Shown: positions 1 to 8,605 of the stretch, one piece after another | Position numbering within the stretch: the stretch's first letter is position 1 | How the letters are laid out: every line of letters begins with the position of its first letter | Source: Saprospiraceae bacterium | GTDB lineage: Bacteria > Bacteroidota > Bacteroidia > Chitinophagales > Saprospiraceae | Reading direction: 5' to 3' | Length of the DNA: 41,405 nucleotides | NCBI GenBank assembly: GCA_020629935.1 | Contig: JAHDCJ010000001.1 | Span: forward strand, 54,502-95,906 | Notes under the pieces: generated by a model | The model's input: only the letters and a program-made list of their open reading frames with translations | Told to the model about the DNA's origin: nothing | Database searches by the model: none | Position numbers and translations under genes: made by a program

Positions 1-65
1 TTTAATAACCCTAATCAAGTCGAATTAATTCAATCCTACCTAATTTTTGATCTTAAAGCTGTTTT

Positions 66-1109
66 TTATTGAATCATCGCCCCAATACTCGAATCAAAGA
101 GCGATTTTCCAAATTGATGTGAGCAATGGATCTGTGCATAAAAGGAGGCATTCGGCTGGTCATTAAAACGAACTTCCCTTTTATTGGATAGTTGCAATTG
201 TTGAAAACCTGTCCAACCCAACGAAGCACTGATTCTCGTTTTCTTTTTTATTTTCGCTTCAAAAACAGGCCCAACCCGCAAATGTCCAAATCGAAGTCCA
301 TAACGTGTCGCCTCAGTCTCTGGAAAAATTTGATTATTTAAACCTGTCGTAAATCCATCATAGGCCACACGGGCAGATATTTTTATTTTTTTATTTATTC
401 GATGAATCAATGACATTTCCGCTGGAAGCGTAGCACTAAAATGCCACTTTTTAGAAAGCTTGGCTTCTAAACCAATAAATGGAATAGGCAATATTCGATA
501 GTTGGTATAAAAAACCATCATTCCCCAATAAGAATATAATTTTAAACTATGCAATTTCCCTGCTCCTAAAACCACTGTAGCATTGGGATGGATTTTTTCG
601 ATAGAATTAGCATCTTCAGAAAAACCTGCATTAAAAGCATAGATCATAAAAAATCGCCGTTTTAAATAATTCAATCCAGTAATTCCTGTACTTAAACCAA
701 AAATGTAGTTTTTTTCATTGGCAAAATCTTGAATAGGTGAAATAAACTTTCCAGTATATTCCAATTGTCTTCCATTCACATTAAAATTCCAAAAAATTTG
801 TTTGGCCTTAGGTTGTACAATGCGTGTTAAATATTTTAAATCCTTTAGTTTTCTAACCTTCAATAATTGCTTCAACTCCGACCAATCCATTTTGACTCCC
901 AATTTCGTTTTTACTGGAATCACTGCCCCTATATTGGCAGATAAGGTTTCCATTAATGCCGCATCTTTTTTGAATGGATTGGACAAATAATCGACCTCCA
1001 TTTCTAAACTTGGACGAAAGAAAGCAGGAAGAAAACGAATTTGACTATGACCATACAATGTAAAAAAGCAGGCAAGTATTGTAAAAAGACTTTTTATATT
1101 TCGAATCAT
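66..1109 (-). CDS. Outer-membrane beta-barrel-like protein, function unknown
   Basis: A 347-residue protein with an N-terminal signal peptide (hydrophobic stretch at about residues 7-20, likely cut near YGHSQ). The rest has alternating polar and hydrophobic strands with many aromatic residues, and short basic turns such as KIKKKTRI, which is what an outer-membrane barrel looks like. It could belong to a DUF6268-type barrel family, but I cannot confirm that by eye. It is transcribed divergently from fumarylacetoacetase with only 39 bases between the two starts, so the promoters must overlap. No catalytic motif is visible. The gene is complete, with its ATG at 1107-1109. Confidence is high that it is a real exported protein and low for any function. 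Confidence 0.75.
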   Translation of the reverse strand: MIRNIKSLFTILACFFTLYGHSQIRFLPAFFRPSLEMEVDYLSNPFKKDAALMETLSANIGAVIPVKTKLGVKMDWSELKQLLKVRKLKDLKYLTRIVQPKAKQIFWNFNVNGRQLEYTGKFISPIQDFANEKNYIFGLSTGITGLNYLKRRFFMIYAFNAGFSEDANSIEKIHPNATVVLGAGKLHSLKLYSYWGMMVFYTNYRILPIPFIGLEAKLSKKWHFSATLPAEMSLIHRINKKIKISARVAYDGFTTGLNNQIFPETEATRYGLRFGHLRVGPVFEAKIKKKTRISASLGWTGFQQLQLSNKREVRFNDQPNASFYAQIHCSHQFGKSLFDSSIGAMIQ

Positions 1110-1123
1110 ATCTATAAAATTAA

Positions 1124-1131
1124 TAGATTTG
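1124..1131 (+). promoter_or_regulatory. Candidate -7 box (TAGATTTG) for the fah operon
   Basis: Matches the Bacteroidota -7 consensus TAnnTTTG and lies 17 bases before the fah ATG. I see no TTG at the expected 19-20 base distance upstream, so only one of the two promoter elements is present. Confidence 0.35.
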
Positions 1132-1148
1132 AGCTTAAATTTTAAACT

Positions 1149-2423
1149 ATGACTTCGATAACAAAAAACTTTAACGCAAAATCATGGATTACTGTAGATC
1201 CTAATTCTGATTTTCCTATACAAAATATTCCTTTTGGTATTGGCCAAACTGAACCCAACAAACCTTTTGTTTCCACCATTATTGGAGACCAAGTAATTAA
1301 TGTTTCTGCATTAAATGCTAAAGGTTATTTAAAAGGTATTGACTTTGATGCAAACGTATTAGATCAACCTTTTCTCAATGATTTCATTTCGCTTGGCAAA
1401 TCGATCACCAACCCAATTCGAGAAGCCATTGCTTCTGTTTTTGAATCTTCTAATTCAAGTTTGAAAGATCATGCGGAAGATCAGCAAGCGATTTTAACTC
1501 CAGTAGATCAAGTACAACTTTTACTTCCTGTTAAAGTGGGTGATTACACCGATTTTTATTCGAGTAAACAACATGCTTATAATGTAGGTTGTATGTTTCG
1601 TGATCCAGAAAATGCGATTATGCCCAATTGGGTTCATTTACCGGTAGGGTATCATGGCAGAGCTTCTTCTATTATTGTTTCTGGAACACCCATCCATCGT
1701 CCTTGTGGACAACAAATTCCTGCGGATTCTACACAACCTGTTTATGGCCCTTGTCGTTTATTAGATTTTGAATTAGAGATGGGTTATATCATTGGGAAGT
1801 CGACACAATTGGGTGACCGATTAAGTACCGAAGAAGCAGAAGATCATGTATTTGGATTTACCTTATTCAATGATTGGTCGGCAAGAGATATTCAAAAATG
1901 GGAGTATGTTCCTTTAGGGCCATTCTTAGGAAAAAGTTTTGCTTCCACCATCTCTCCTTGGATTGTGACTATTGAAGCTTTAGAAAATTTCCGCCTTGAA
2001 GGTCCTGTACAAGAACCAGAAGTGCTTCCTTATCTTCAATATAAAGGAGCCAAGCGATTTGATGTTCGTTTAGAAGTAGCTATACAACCTGACGGTCAAG
2101 ATCCATTTAATGTTACTCGATCAAATTACAAATACATGTATTGGAATTATGCTCAACAAATTGCGCATCATACCGTCAATGGTTGTAATATTAATGTAGG
2201 TGATATGTATGCCTCTGGAACCATTAGCGGGGATACTCCTGACTCCTACGGTTCTATGTTAGAATTATCTTGGAAAGGTACCAAACCCATTCATTTGCCT
2301 GACGGATCAGAGCGTAAATTTATTGCAGATGGAGATACCGTAATCCTTCAAGGATTTGGAATCCACGAAGGCGTTCGCATTGGTTTTGGAGAAGTCTCTA
2401 ATAAGGTTTTACCTGCAAAATAA
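1149..2423 (+). CDS. fahA: Fumarylacetoacetase
   Basis: A 424-residue enzyme that hydrolyses 4-fumarylacetoacetate to fumarate and acetoacetate, the last step of tyrosine degradation. The N-terminal SH3-like domain (about 1-120) is followed by the FAH catalytic fold. The catalytic His is H142 in SSKQHAYNVG. Metal ligands are D135, E208, E210 and D242, and the active-site lysine is K262 in LGKSF; all align with the known mammalian enzyme residues. Length matches the family (about 420). It opens an operon: the next gene starts 4 bases after its stop. No other tyrosine-degradation gene (HPD, HmgA, maleylacetoacetate isomerase) is in the window. Confidence 0.96.
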   Translation: MTSITKNFNAKSWITVDPNSDFPIQNIPFGIGQTEPNKPFVSTIIGDQVINVSALNAKGYLKGIDFDANVLDQPFLNDFISLGKSITNPIREAIASVFESSNSSLKDHAEDQQAILTPVDQVQLLLPVKVGDYTDFYSSKQHAYNVGCMFRDPENAIMPNWVHLPVGYHGRASSIIVSGTPIHRPCGQQIPADSTQPVYGPCRLLDFELEMGYIIGKSTQLGDRLSTEEAEDHVFGFTLFNDWSARDIQKWEYVPLGPFLGKSFASTISPWIVTIEALENFRLEGPVQEPEVLPYLQYKGAKRFDVRLEVAIQPDGQDPFNVTRSNYKYMYWNYAQQIAHHTVNGCNINVGDMYASGTISGDTPDSYGSMLELSWKGTKPIHLPDGSERKFIADGDTVILQGFGIHEGVRIGFGEVSNKVLPAK

Positions 2424-2427
2424 TTCC

Positions 2428-3417
2428 ATGAAAAAAATTCTAATCCTAGGAGGAAATCGGTTTATGGGACGTTTACTCATTGAAGAGTTAATGGCTCGTG
2501 GCGATACGAATATCACTTTGTTTAATCGAGGAAAAACAAATACCCATCTTTTTCCTACACTAAGAAAAATACATGGGGATCGAAATACCAATGATATTCA
2601 AAAACTAGGAAAAGAATCTTGGGACATCGTGCTTGACTTTTCTTGTTACCAACCTGATTCTTTAAAAAATTTATTGGCGACTTTAAAAGGAAAAACCAAA
2701 CGATTTATTTTTATCTCTACCGTTTCTGTCTATACCGAAACAGAGGAAGTGAATAAAACAGAAGAAAGTCCGATCTACCAATGTACCACAGACCAATGGA
2801 AAGAAGAGGCCATTACTTGGGAAAATTACGGACCAAAAAAAGCAGCGTGTGAGCAATTACTCAATGATGCCGATTGGCTAGAGAGCACCTTATTACGTCC
2901 TTCTATTGTGTATGGACAATATGACTATACCGACCGATTATACTATTGGTTGTATCGAGTAAAAACGCAAGATCAATTCATTGTTCCTGATCATGGAGAA
3001 GAACTTTCTAATCTTACTTTTTGTAATGATTTTATTCGTATTCTCTTACGATCTATTGATGAAGTTTTACCGAATCGAATTTATAATTGCACTACACATG
3101 AAGCCAATTCCTTAATGGATAAAATTGGAACAATGGCCAAAGTGATGGAGCAAAGTCCTTCTTTATTTTTTCTACCGAAAGAAAAAATATTAGCGGAGGA
3201 AAGTTTAAAGGGAATACAAATCTGGCGACAAAATGACTGCCTTACCTTTAGTCCTTCTTTATTAGAAAAAGATTTAAATTTTGAATTTACTTCTTTTGAG
3301 GAATCAATAAAATCAACCATTGACTTTCATGCCCAACTTAATCAATGGGAAGAAGGAAGTGCAGGTTTACGAATAGCCGATGAACTTAATTTTATTAAAA
3401 AAAGAAATCAATTATGA
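2428..3417 (+). CDS. NAD-dependent epimerase/dehydratase-family protein (extended SDR)
   Basis: Read from the ATG at 2428 this is 329 residues. A longer in-frame start at 2356 would overlap fah by 68 bases and put 24 unrelated residues before the conserved MKKILILGGNRFMG, so I reject it. The Rossmann motif GGNRFMG sits at residues 8-14, and the YxxxK-type motif is YGPKK. Substrate unknown. The family includes UDP-sugar epimerases and many proteins without assigned reactions. Its last codons overlap the next gene (ATGATG around 3414), which indicates translational coupling in the fah operon. Confidence 0.85.
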   Translation: MKKILILGGNRFMGRLLIEELMARGDTNITLFNRGKTNTHLFPTLRKIHGDRNTNDIQKLGKESWDIVLDFSCYQPDSLKNLLATLKGKTKRFIFISTVSVYTETEEVNKTEESPIYQCTTDQWKEEAITWENYGPKKAACEQLLNDADWLESTLLRPSIVYGQYDYTDRLYYWLYRVKTQDQFIVPDHGEELSNLTFCNDFIRILLRSIDEVLPNRIYNCTTHEANSLMDKIGTMAKVMEQSPSLFFLPKEKILAEESLKGIQIWRQNDCLTFSPSLLEKDLNFEFTSFEESIKSTIDFHAQLNQWEEGSAGLRIADELNFIKKRNQL

Positions 3418-4310
3418 TGCGTGTTATAGAACCTGGAAAAATTCCAACTCGAGATTTACATCAATTTTTATTAGCGTCTGTTTCTCCCCGTCCAATTGCT
3501 TTTGCTAGTACAATGGATGAGGATGGAAATCCGAATATTGCTCCTTATAGTTTTTTCAATTGCTTTAGTTCGAATCCACCAATTTTAGTTTTTTCGTCTA
3601 ATCGACGAGTGGTAGACAATACCACAAAAGATACCTTGCACAATATTGAGAAGACGAAAGAAGTCGTCATTAATGTAGTCAATTATAGTATCGTTCGACA
3701 AATGGCAGTAGCAAGTATTCAATTTGATTCGGAGGTTAGTGAATTTGATAAATCAGGATTAACCCCTTTGGATTCTGATTTAGTAAAACCTTTCCGCATC
3801 AAAGAATCGCCTGTACAAATGGAGTGCAGAGTAAACGAAATTGTTCCTCTAGGCGAACATGGAGGTGCTGGTCATTTGATCATTTGCGAAGTACTTCGTA
3901 TGCATATTGATGAAGCCGTCATTGATGGTGATCGGATCAATCCACACAAAATAGATTTAGTCGGCCGAATGGGTAGAGCCTATTACACAAGAGCAAGTGG
4001 CGAGTCTATTTTTACCGTTGTACAACCTGTCACTCAAATTAGTATTGGCTTTGATCAATTACCCAAAACCATCCAACAAAGTTCTATTTTAACAGGCAAT
4101 GATTTAGGAATATTGGCAGGGCTAAAAGCCATTCCAAGTGCTGAGGATTTATCTAAGTTTCAAGATCGAGAAGAGGTCAAATTGGCTTTGCAAAAATTGA
4201 AAGAAGATCGAGAATCTGGAATTCGAGCTTTTCATCATTTAGCCCAAAATGCGTTGAAGATGGACGAATTGGAATTGGGAGCAGCATTGGCATTTTTTCC
4301 CGAACAATAA
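3414..4310 (+). CDS. Flavin-reductase-like domain protein with C-terminal helical extension
   Basis: A 298-residue protein. Residues 1-205 match the FMN-binding flavin reductase-like fold (DIM6/NTAB type): PRPIAFAST near residue 27, then NIAPYSFFN and the SSNPPILVFS strand. Residues 206-298 form an additional mostly helical, charged region ending in LELGAALAFFPEQ; the core family is usually about 200 residues. The ATG at 3414 overlaps the upstream stop codon by four bases. A second ATG follows directly at 3417. As last gene of the fah operon it may serve in aromatic-compound metabolism, but that is inferred only from position. Electron donor and substrate are unknown. Confidence 0.82.
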   Translation: MMRVIEPGKIPTRDLHQFLLASVSPRPIAFASTMDEDGNPNIAPYSFFNCFSSNPPILVFSSNRRVVDNTTKDTLHNIEKTKEVVINVVNYSIVRQMAVASIQFDSEVSEFDKSGLTPLDSDLVKPFRIKESPVQMECRVNEIVPLGEHGGAGHLIICEVLRMHIDEAVIDGDRINPHKIDLVGRMGRAYYTRASGESIFTVVQPVTQISIGFDQLPKTIQQSSILTGNDLGILAGLKAIPSAEDLSKFQDREEVKLALQKLKEDRESGIRAFHHLAQNALKMDELELGAALAFFPEQ

Positions 4311-4330
4311 TTTTCCATCTTAGTTCATCG

Positions 4331-4362
4331 TTTGGGGATTTCATTTATTATACCTTTCTTTG
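4331..4362 (+). promoter_or_regulatory. Candidate promoter of the B12 uptake operon
   Basis: TTTG at 4331-4334, a 20-base spacer, then TTTCTTTG at 4355-4362. This is the Bacteroidota TTTG-N19/20-TAnnTTTG pattern with one mismatch in the -7 box. It lies immediately before the riboswitch aptamer, which is where the transcript should start. Confidence 0.5.
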
Positions 4363-4366
4363 TGGT

Positions 4367-4539
4367 GATTTTAGGTTTTCATTTTTTCATACGAAATGAA
4401 ATTAAAAGGGAATCTTGTGTAATTCAAGAACTGTTCCCGCAGCTGTAAACTCTAAAACGAGATATTCATTTAAGCCACTGTTTTTTATCAATGGGAAGGC
4501 GAATATTTCGGGAGTAAGTCAGAAGACCTGCCTAATCAT
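4367..4539 (+). ncRNA. Cobalamin riboswitch aptamer
   Basis: The diagnostic conserved blocks appear in order: AACTGTTCCCGCAGCTGTAA at 4430-4449, AGCCACTG at 4473-4480, TGGGAAGGC at 4492-4500, and the B12 box GTCAGAAGACCTGCC at 4518-4532. The closing P1 stem is GATT..AGG near 4367-4375 with CCTAATC at 4531-4537. The region lies directly upstream of a BtuB-like receptor gene. Cobalamin riboswitches normally switch uptake genes off when the vitamin is abundant. Boundaries are good to about ten bases. Confidence 0.95.
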
Positions 4540-4569
4540 TTTTTCTTAATGCTTTCGGTGAAAAGGCGG

Positions 4570-4644
4570 GGAAAATCCATTTCAATATGTAGTGATCTGT
4601 CTACATAGGATTTCCAGCGTGTTCCTTTTTCCTTGGGCTGGAAA
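4570..4644 (+). promoter_or_regulatory. Riboswitch expression platform with alternative hairpins
   Basis: GGATTTCC at 4608-4615 can pair backwards with GGAAAATCC at 4570-4578 (with TATGTAG 4586-4592 pairing CTACATA 4601-4607 inside). Alternatively TTTCCAGC at 4611-4618 pairs perfectly with GCTGGAAA at 4637-4644. The two pairings share bases and exclude each other. The second hairpin ends 8 bases before the ATG at 4653, so it should hide the ribosome landing site. No U-tract terminator is seen, which argues for control of translation. Confidence 0.6.
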
Positions 4645-4652
4645 TAAAAAAT

Positions 4653-6608
4653 ATGATTCGTTTTTTACGTCATCTTATGGTTTTTATTGGGTTCCTTTTA
4701 TGGGCTAGTCTTGGGTTAAATGGACAAGAATTAGATTCTATAGAAAGTTACGCTTTGACGGAAATTGCGGTGTTAGAAAAACGAGATGATTTTAAAAAGA
4801 ATCATTTTATAAAAGCCTTTAGTCAAAAAAAGATACAAGAATTAGCCCATACGAGTCTAGGGAATTTATTAGCGCAAAACTCAGGCGTTTATGTACGATC
4901 TTATGGCATTGGAAGTTTAGCGACTTCTTCTATTCGAGGAACAAGCTCTTCCCATACAGCAGTGCTTTGGAATGGGTTTAATTTACAAAGCCCAATGAAT
5001 GGAAACATTGATCTTTCCTTGATTCCCAATTTCTTTTTAACGCAAGTTCAATTACAAACCGGAGGCAATGCAGCATTGTTTGGAAGTGGAGCAATGGGCG
5101 GTGTGGTTCATCTAAACCATCATGCTATTTTCCAACCTATGTTGGGTTTTCAATTCGGTGGGCACATCGGTAGTTTTGGTGATTATCAAGAACAAGCAGG
5201 TTTTTTTGTGCATAATAAAAAACAAAGTTTTTCGCTTAAGGCATTTCATCAACAAGCACAAAATGATTTTAAATTTAAAAACACCGCAAGCTTTGGATCA
5301 CCTATAGTAGTCAATGAAAATGCGGCGCTTCGCAAGTATGGTTTGTTGGCCGAGCATGGCTTATTGATTAAAGGGAATCAAGTCCTTAATCAGCGAATTT
5401 GGCTACAAAATAATCATCGTCAAATTCCAGGAACGATGACAACAGGTATTGGAACTGCTTATCAAATTGATCGGTCATTTCGATATGCTGGAGATTGGAA
5501 GATTGAAAATAACCAACGACTTATTGAAGCTAAATTGGGTTATTTTAATGAGTATTTATTATATGCAGATTCAAGTATTAGTTTGCATGCGAAGAGTCGA
5601 TCAACTTCGCTTTTCAGTCAAGTTAATGGGACTTTCCAATTGGGAAAAAATCATTCTATTCAAATGGGTATTCATCAAAATTTACAAACAGGTCAATCGG
5701 ATGCTTATGCTTTTAGACATCGTCAAAATCGCATCGCTACCTTTCTTGCATGGAATGTACATAATGCCCAAAAGACTTGGGTAATGAATACGATACTTCG
5801 TGAAGAGTTGGTCGGTAGTCAATTAACGCCACTTACTTTTTCTTGGGGAACGGCTTGGGATGTTTCTAGTCTTTTTCAGTTTAAAGGCAATGTATCTCGA
5901 AACTATCGTAGTCCGACGTTTAATGATTTATTTTGGTTTGATAGTGGAGCAAGAGGAAATCCATTATTAAAAGCAGAATCTGGTTGGAGCGAAGACATTG
6001 GTGGTATTTTCAAATATAAAAAATCTAAAAACAAGGTTCAATTTGAACTTGCTTTTTTTAATAAACATCTTTCGAATCAAATCGTCTGGTTACCAGAAAG
6101 TGATGCCCAAGGTAATAGCTTTTGGCAAGCTCAAAATCGACAACAAATTTGGACACGAGGGATTGAGCAACAATTGGATTATATCTATAAAAAAGAGCAT
6201 TGGAATTTTCAACTTTCGGCTCAATACCAATGGAGTAAAGCAACCAATTTAAAACTCACAGAAGGACAAGATCATTTGCTAGGGAAACAAAGTATTTTTA
6301 ATCCGATGCACAAAGGACAAATTCGCTTAGGTTTTGACTATTTGGGTTATCAGATTAATTACCAACATGCTTTGGTAGGCAAACGATTTATTACTTCAGA
6401 CAATAGTGATTCACTTCCTATTTTTCATAAAGCTGACTTCATTTTGCATAAACGCTTTCAATGGAAAAAGTGGACACCAACATTTCAAATTTCTTTAAAT
6501 AATATTTGGAATACTTCTTATCAAGAAATTGCTTATCGACCAATGCCCGGTCGACATTTTTTAATATCAATGAATATTCTTTTTTCAAAAAAAACAAATA
6601 AACAATGA
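4653..6608 (+). CDS. btuB: TonB-dependent receptor, BtuB-like cobalamin transporter
   Basis: A 651-residue outer-membrane receptor. It has a signal peptide (residues 1 to about 24, ending GLNGQ), a possible TonB-box-like stretch (LTEIAVLEK, about 36-44) and a plug domain (about 55-165) with the typical SIRGTSS, GNIDLSLIP and FGSGAMGGVVHLN motifs. A 22-strand barrel runs to the C-terminus (PMPGRHFLISMNILFS). Length fits BtuB-type receptors rather than the roughly 1000-residue SusC type, and no N-terminal carboxypeptidase-like repeat is seen. The cobalamin riboswitch upstream identifies the likely substrate as vitamin B12 or related corrinoids. Its stop overlaps the start of the next gene by 4 bases. 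Confidence 0.88.
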   Translation: MIRFLRHLMVFIGFLLWASLGLNGQELDSIESYALTEIAVLEKRDDFKKNHFIKAFSQKKIQELAHTSLGNLLAQNSGVYVRSYGIGSLATSSIRGTSSSHTAVLWNGFNLQSPMNGNIDLSLIPNFFLTQVQLQTGGNAALFGSGAMGGVVHLNHHAIFQPMLGFQFGGHIGSFGDYQEQAGFFVHNKKQSFSLKAFHQQAQNDFKFKNTASFGSPIVVNENAALRKYGLLAEHGLLIKGNQVLNQRIWLQNNHRQIPGTMTTGIGTAYQIDRSFRYAGDWKIENNQRLIEAKLGYFNEYLLYADSSISLHAKSRSTSLFSQVNGTFQLGKNHSIQMGIHQNLQTGQSDAYAFRHRQNRIATFLAWNVHNAQKTWVMNTILREELVGSQLTPLTFSWGTAWDVSSLFQFKGNVSRNYRSPTFNDLFWFDSGARGNPLLKAESGWSEDIGGIFKYKKSKNKVQFELAFFNKHLSNQIVWLPESDAQGNSFWQAQNRQQIWTRGIEQQLDYIYKKEHWNFQLSAQYQWSKATNLKLTEGQDHLLGKQSIFNPMHKGQIRLGFDYLGYQINYQHALVGKRFITSDNSDSLPIFHKADFILHKRFQWKKWTPTFQISLNNIWNTSYQEIAYRPMPGRHFLISMNILFSKKTNKQ

Positions 6609-7675
6609 ATCGATTAATTAATAAATTCTTTTTACTAATAGGTATTACGTTACTATTCAATGCTTGTAAAAAAGAGGAAACGCCACCAGGAACTTATGAT
6701 GCAGGAACATTTATTTTAAATGAAGGTCGCTTTAATACCAGTTCGGGAACATTAAGTTTTTTATCTGAAGATGAAACGACGTTAAGCAATGAAGTATTTC
6801 AAAATGTCAATGATCGTCCTTTAGGAAACATATTACAATCTATGACCATTTTTGAAGAGCGTGCCTACTTCGTAATTAATAATGCTCAAAAAGTAGAAGT
6901 AGCCGAAGCAGGCGAATTATTATCTGTTGGATCAATTACAGGATTAGACCAGCCTCGATATTTTTTAGGCATTGATGAAGATAAAGCTTATATCTCACAA
7001 TGGGGTTCTACAGGAAGTAACGGCTCTATAGAAATTGTAGACTTAAGCACGTTGTTGGTTGTGAATAGTATTGCCACTAGTGGCGGTCCAGAAACTATGA
7101 TTTTAAGAAATGGGAAAGTGTATGTAGCAGTGTCTGGAGGATTTTCATCTGATAACCGAGTCTTGGTTATTAACCCGACAACCGATGCAGTAGAAAGTTC
7201 GATTACAGTTGGCGACAACCCCAATAGCATGCAAATTGGAGCGAATGGAGATCTTTGGGTTTTATGTTCAGGAAACAAAGTATACAACCCAGATTTCACA
7301 TTAAATGAAGCGGCCAGTTCTGCGGGTAGCATGCATCGGATTGATCTAAGCAACAACAGTGTAATTTGGTCTCAAAGTTTTTCTGACGTGAGTATGAGTC
7401 CATCAAAACTTCAAGCAACACCAGATTTGAATACCTTCTATTTTTTAGCCAATGGTGTTCGTGCATTTGATGTGAGTTCTCCGAGTCTAAGTGGGTCTGC
7501 ATTGATTGACGGCTTTTATTATGGTTTAGGTTTTCATCCAATTACAAGAGAACTATATGTAGCCGATGCAGTAGATTTTGTTTCTAGTGGTAAAGTATAT
7601 CGGTATAGTGAAACGGGTACAGCAAGAGATACATTGAATGTTGGCATCATTCCTAATGGATTCTTTTTCAAATAA
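6605..7675 (+). CDS. btuG: Surface lipoprotein, BtuG-like beta-propeller (YncE/DUF5074 type)
   Basis: A 356-residue lipoprotein with lipobox LLFNAC (Cys21). The residues after it, CKKEE, fit the C-x-K-(D/E)2 lipoprotein surface-export signal known from Bacteroidota. The mature part shows repeated blade-like units (GSIEIVDLSTLLVVNSI, NRVLVINPTTDAVESSI, SVIWSQSF) typical of a YncE-like seven-bladed propeller. In gut Bacteroides, BtuG is a surface lipoprotein of this fold that captures cobalamin and passes it to BtuB. Overlap with btuB by 4 bases and placement under a cobalamin riboswitch support the same role here. Corrinoid-binding residues cannot be checked by eye. Confidence 0.8.
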   Translation: MNRLINKFFLLIGITLLFNACKKEETPPGTYDAGTFILNEGRFNTSSGTLSFLSEDETTLSNEVFQNVNDRPLGNILQSMTIFEERAYFVINNAQKVEVAEAGELLSVGSITGLDQPRYFLGIDEDKAYISQWGSTGSNGSIEIVDLSTLLVVNSIATSGGPETMILRNGKVYVAVSGGFSSDNRVLVINPTTDAVESSITVGDNPNSMQIGANGDLWVLCSGNKVYNPDFTLNEAASSAGSMHRIDLSNNSVIWSQSFSDVSMSPSKLQATPDLNTFYFLANGVRAFDVSSPSLSGSALIDGFYYGLGFHPITRELYVADAVDFVSSGKVYRYSETGTARDTLNVGIIPNGFFFK

Positions 7676-7678
7676 AAT

Positions 7679-7715
7679 AAAAGCGACGATTTCTTAAATA
7701 GGAATCGTCGCTTTT
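7679..7715 (+). terminator. Rho-independent terminator of the btuB-btuG operon
   Basis: A 13-bp perfect stem, AAAAGCGACGATT (7679-7691) with AATCGTCGCTTTT (7703-7715), begins 4 bases after the btuG stop. It reads well in both directions, so it could also stop the minus-strand gene ending at 7736. Confidence 0.88.
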
Positions 7716-7735
7716 ACTATACGGTTGATGGCCGT

Positions 7736-8563
7736 TTATTGTTTTTCTAAAATCATTTTTTCTTTTCCCAAAACGAAATAGTCTCCATTTTCTGTTTTTC
7801 CATTTCGAGTAATTTGCTCTACAACAAATTCGGTCAAGGATAATTGATTATCTAAAAAGACCCAATGGTATTGTTTCGATTTTGTTTTATTCTTAAAGGT
7901 TATTACATCTAAGTTTTTGTGCATGTGCATTGTTCCAAAATAATTTCGAACTTCATAAGCATCAAATCCATCTATACCAATTAAATTTCCATTGGGTTCA
8001 AAAACGATCTTTTGATTGGTTTCCTTGTTTATGTATTTACCCGCAAATAATTCTTGGTTGAAATATTGCGTTACATTTTTACCGATGATAAAAGCGTCTT
8101 TATTTTTTTCCGTAAAATAATTTAAGTCTTCTCTCTTCCTAAATCGATAAATTGTAGAATCTATATTTTCTGAATGGGGATATTGGATAAGCAACAACTC
8201 CTTTTCTTTTTTTATCAAATACCATTTTTCACCTGTGACATCAGACATTAAACTAGCTAAGGTATCACTCGTTTTATTTAATGAATAATGGAAGTTTTCC
8301 ATTGATCCAAAGTTAAACAAAGAATCCTTCTCTATTTTGATTAAGATAGCAAACCAAGTAGGTGATTGGATTCTATATTTTGCTAATTCTTTATTCCCTA
8401 CGATGGTATCGAAATAATTAGTTAGTCCCCAAGTTCCCTCTAAGTCTGATATGTTTTCATTAGGGAGGGTCTTATTCTTTTTGGTAGCATCTTTTTCTTG
8501 AACAGGATTACATGCAATGAGAAGAACAAGGCTTAATAGAAAGGTAATTTTTTTCATTTTCAA
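7736..8563 (-). CDS. Lipoprotein of unknown function
   Basis: A 275-residue lipoprotein with signal sequence and lipobox LLIAC (Cys18). A second ATG is two codons downstream (MKKI), and either start leaves the signal intact. The mature part contains DLEGTWGLTNYFDTI and later LFAGKYINKETNQKIVFEPNGNLIG, two stretches like the lipocalin-type domains that many Bacteroidota lipoproteins carry; this is only a resemblance. No surface-export signal follows the cysteine (CNPVQEK), so it may face the periplasm. It is the last gene of the minus-strand group with the amidase, 42 bases behind its neighbour. Confidence 0.7.
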   Translation of the reverse strand: MKMKKITFLLSLVLLIACNPVQEKDATKKNKTLPNENISDLEGTWGLTNYFDTIVGNKELAKYRIQSPTWFAILIKIEKDSLFNFGSMENFHYSLNKTSDTLASLMSDVTGEKWYLIKKEKELLLIQYPHSENIDSTIYRFRKREDLNYFTEKNKDAFIIGKNVTQYFNQELFAGKYINKETNQKIVFEPNGNLIGIDGFDAYEVRNYFGTMHMHKNLDVITFKNKTKSKQYHWVFLDNQLSLTEFVVEQITRNGKTENGDYFVLGKEKMILEKQ

Positions 8564-8605
8564 AATATAAAATATACGAAAAAATGTTGTCGTCTTGTAA
8601 ACAAA

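Noticed and set aside
2356..2427. Longer N-terminus for the epimerase-like protein
   Set aside because: It would overlap fah in another frame and precede the canonical MKKILILGGN start with unrelated residues.
5449..5784. 111-codon ORF inside btuB
   Set aside because: Out-of-frame shadow of the receptor barrel; no signal, motif or start context.
6988..7356. 122-codon minus-strand ORF inside the BtuG-like gene
   Set aside because: Antisense shadow; the plus-strand propeller repeats explain the open frame.
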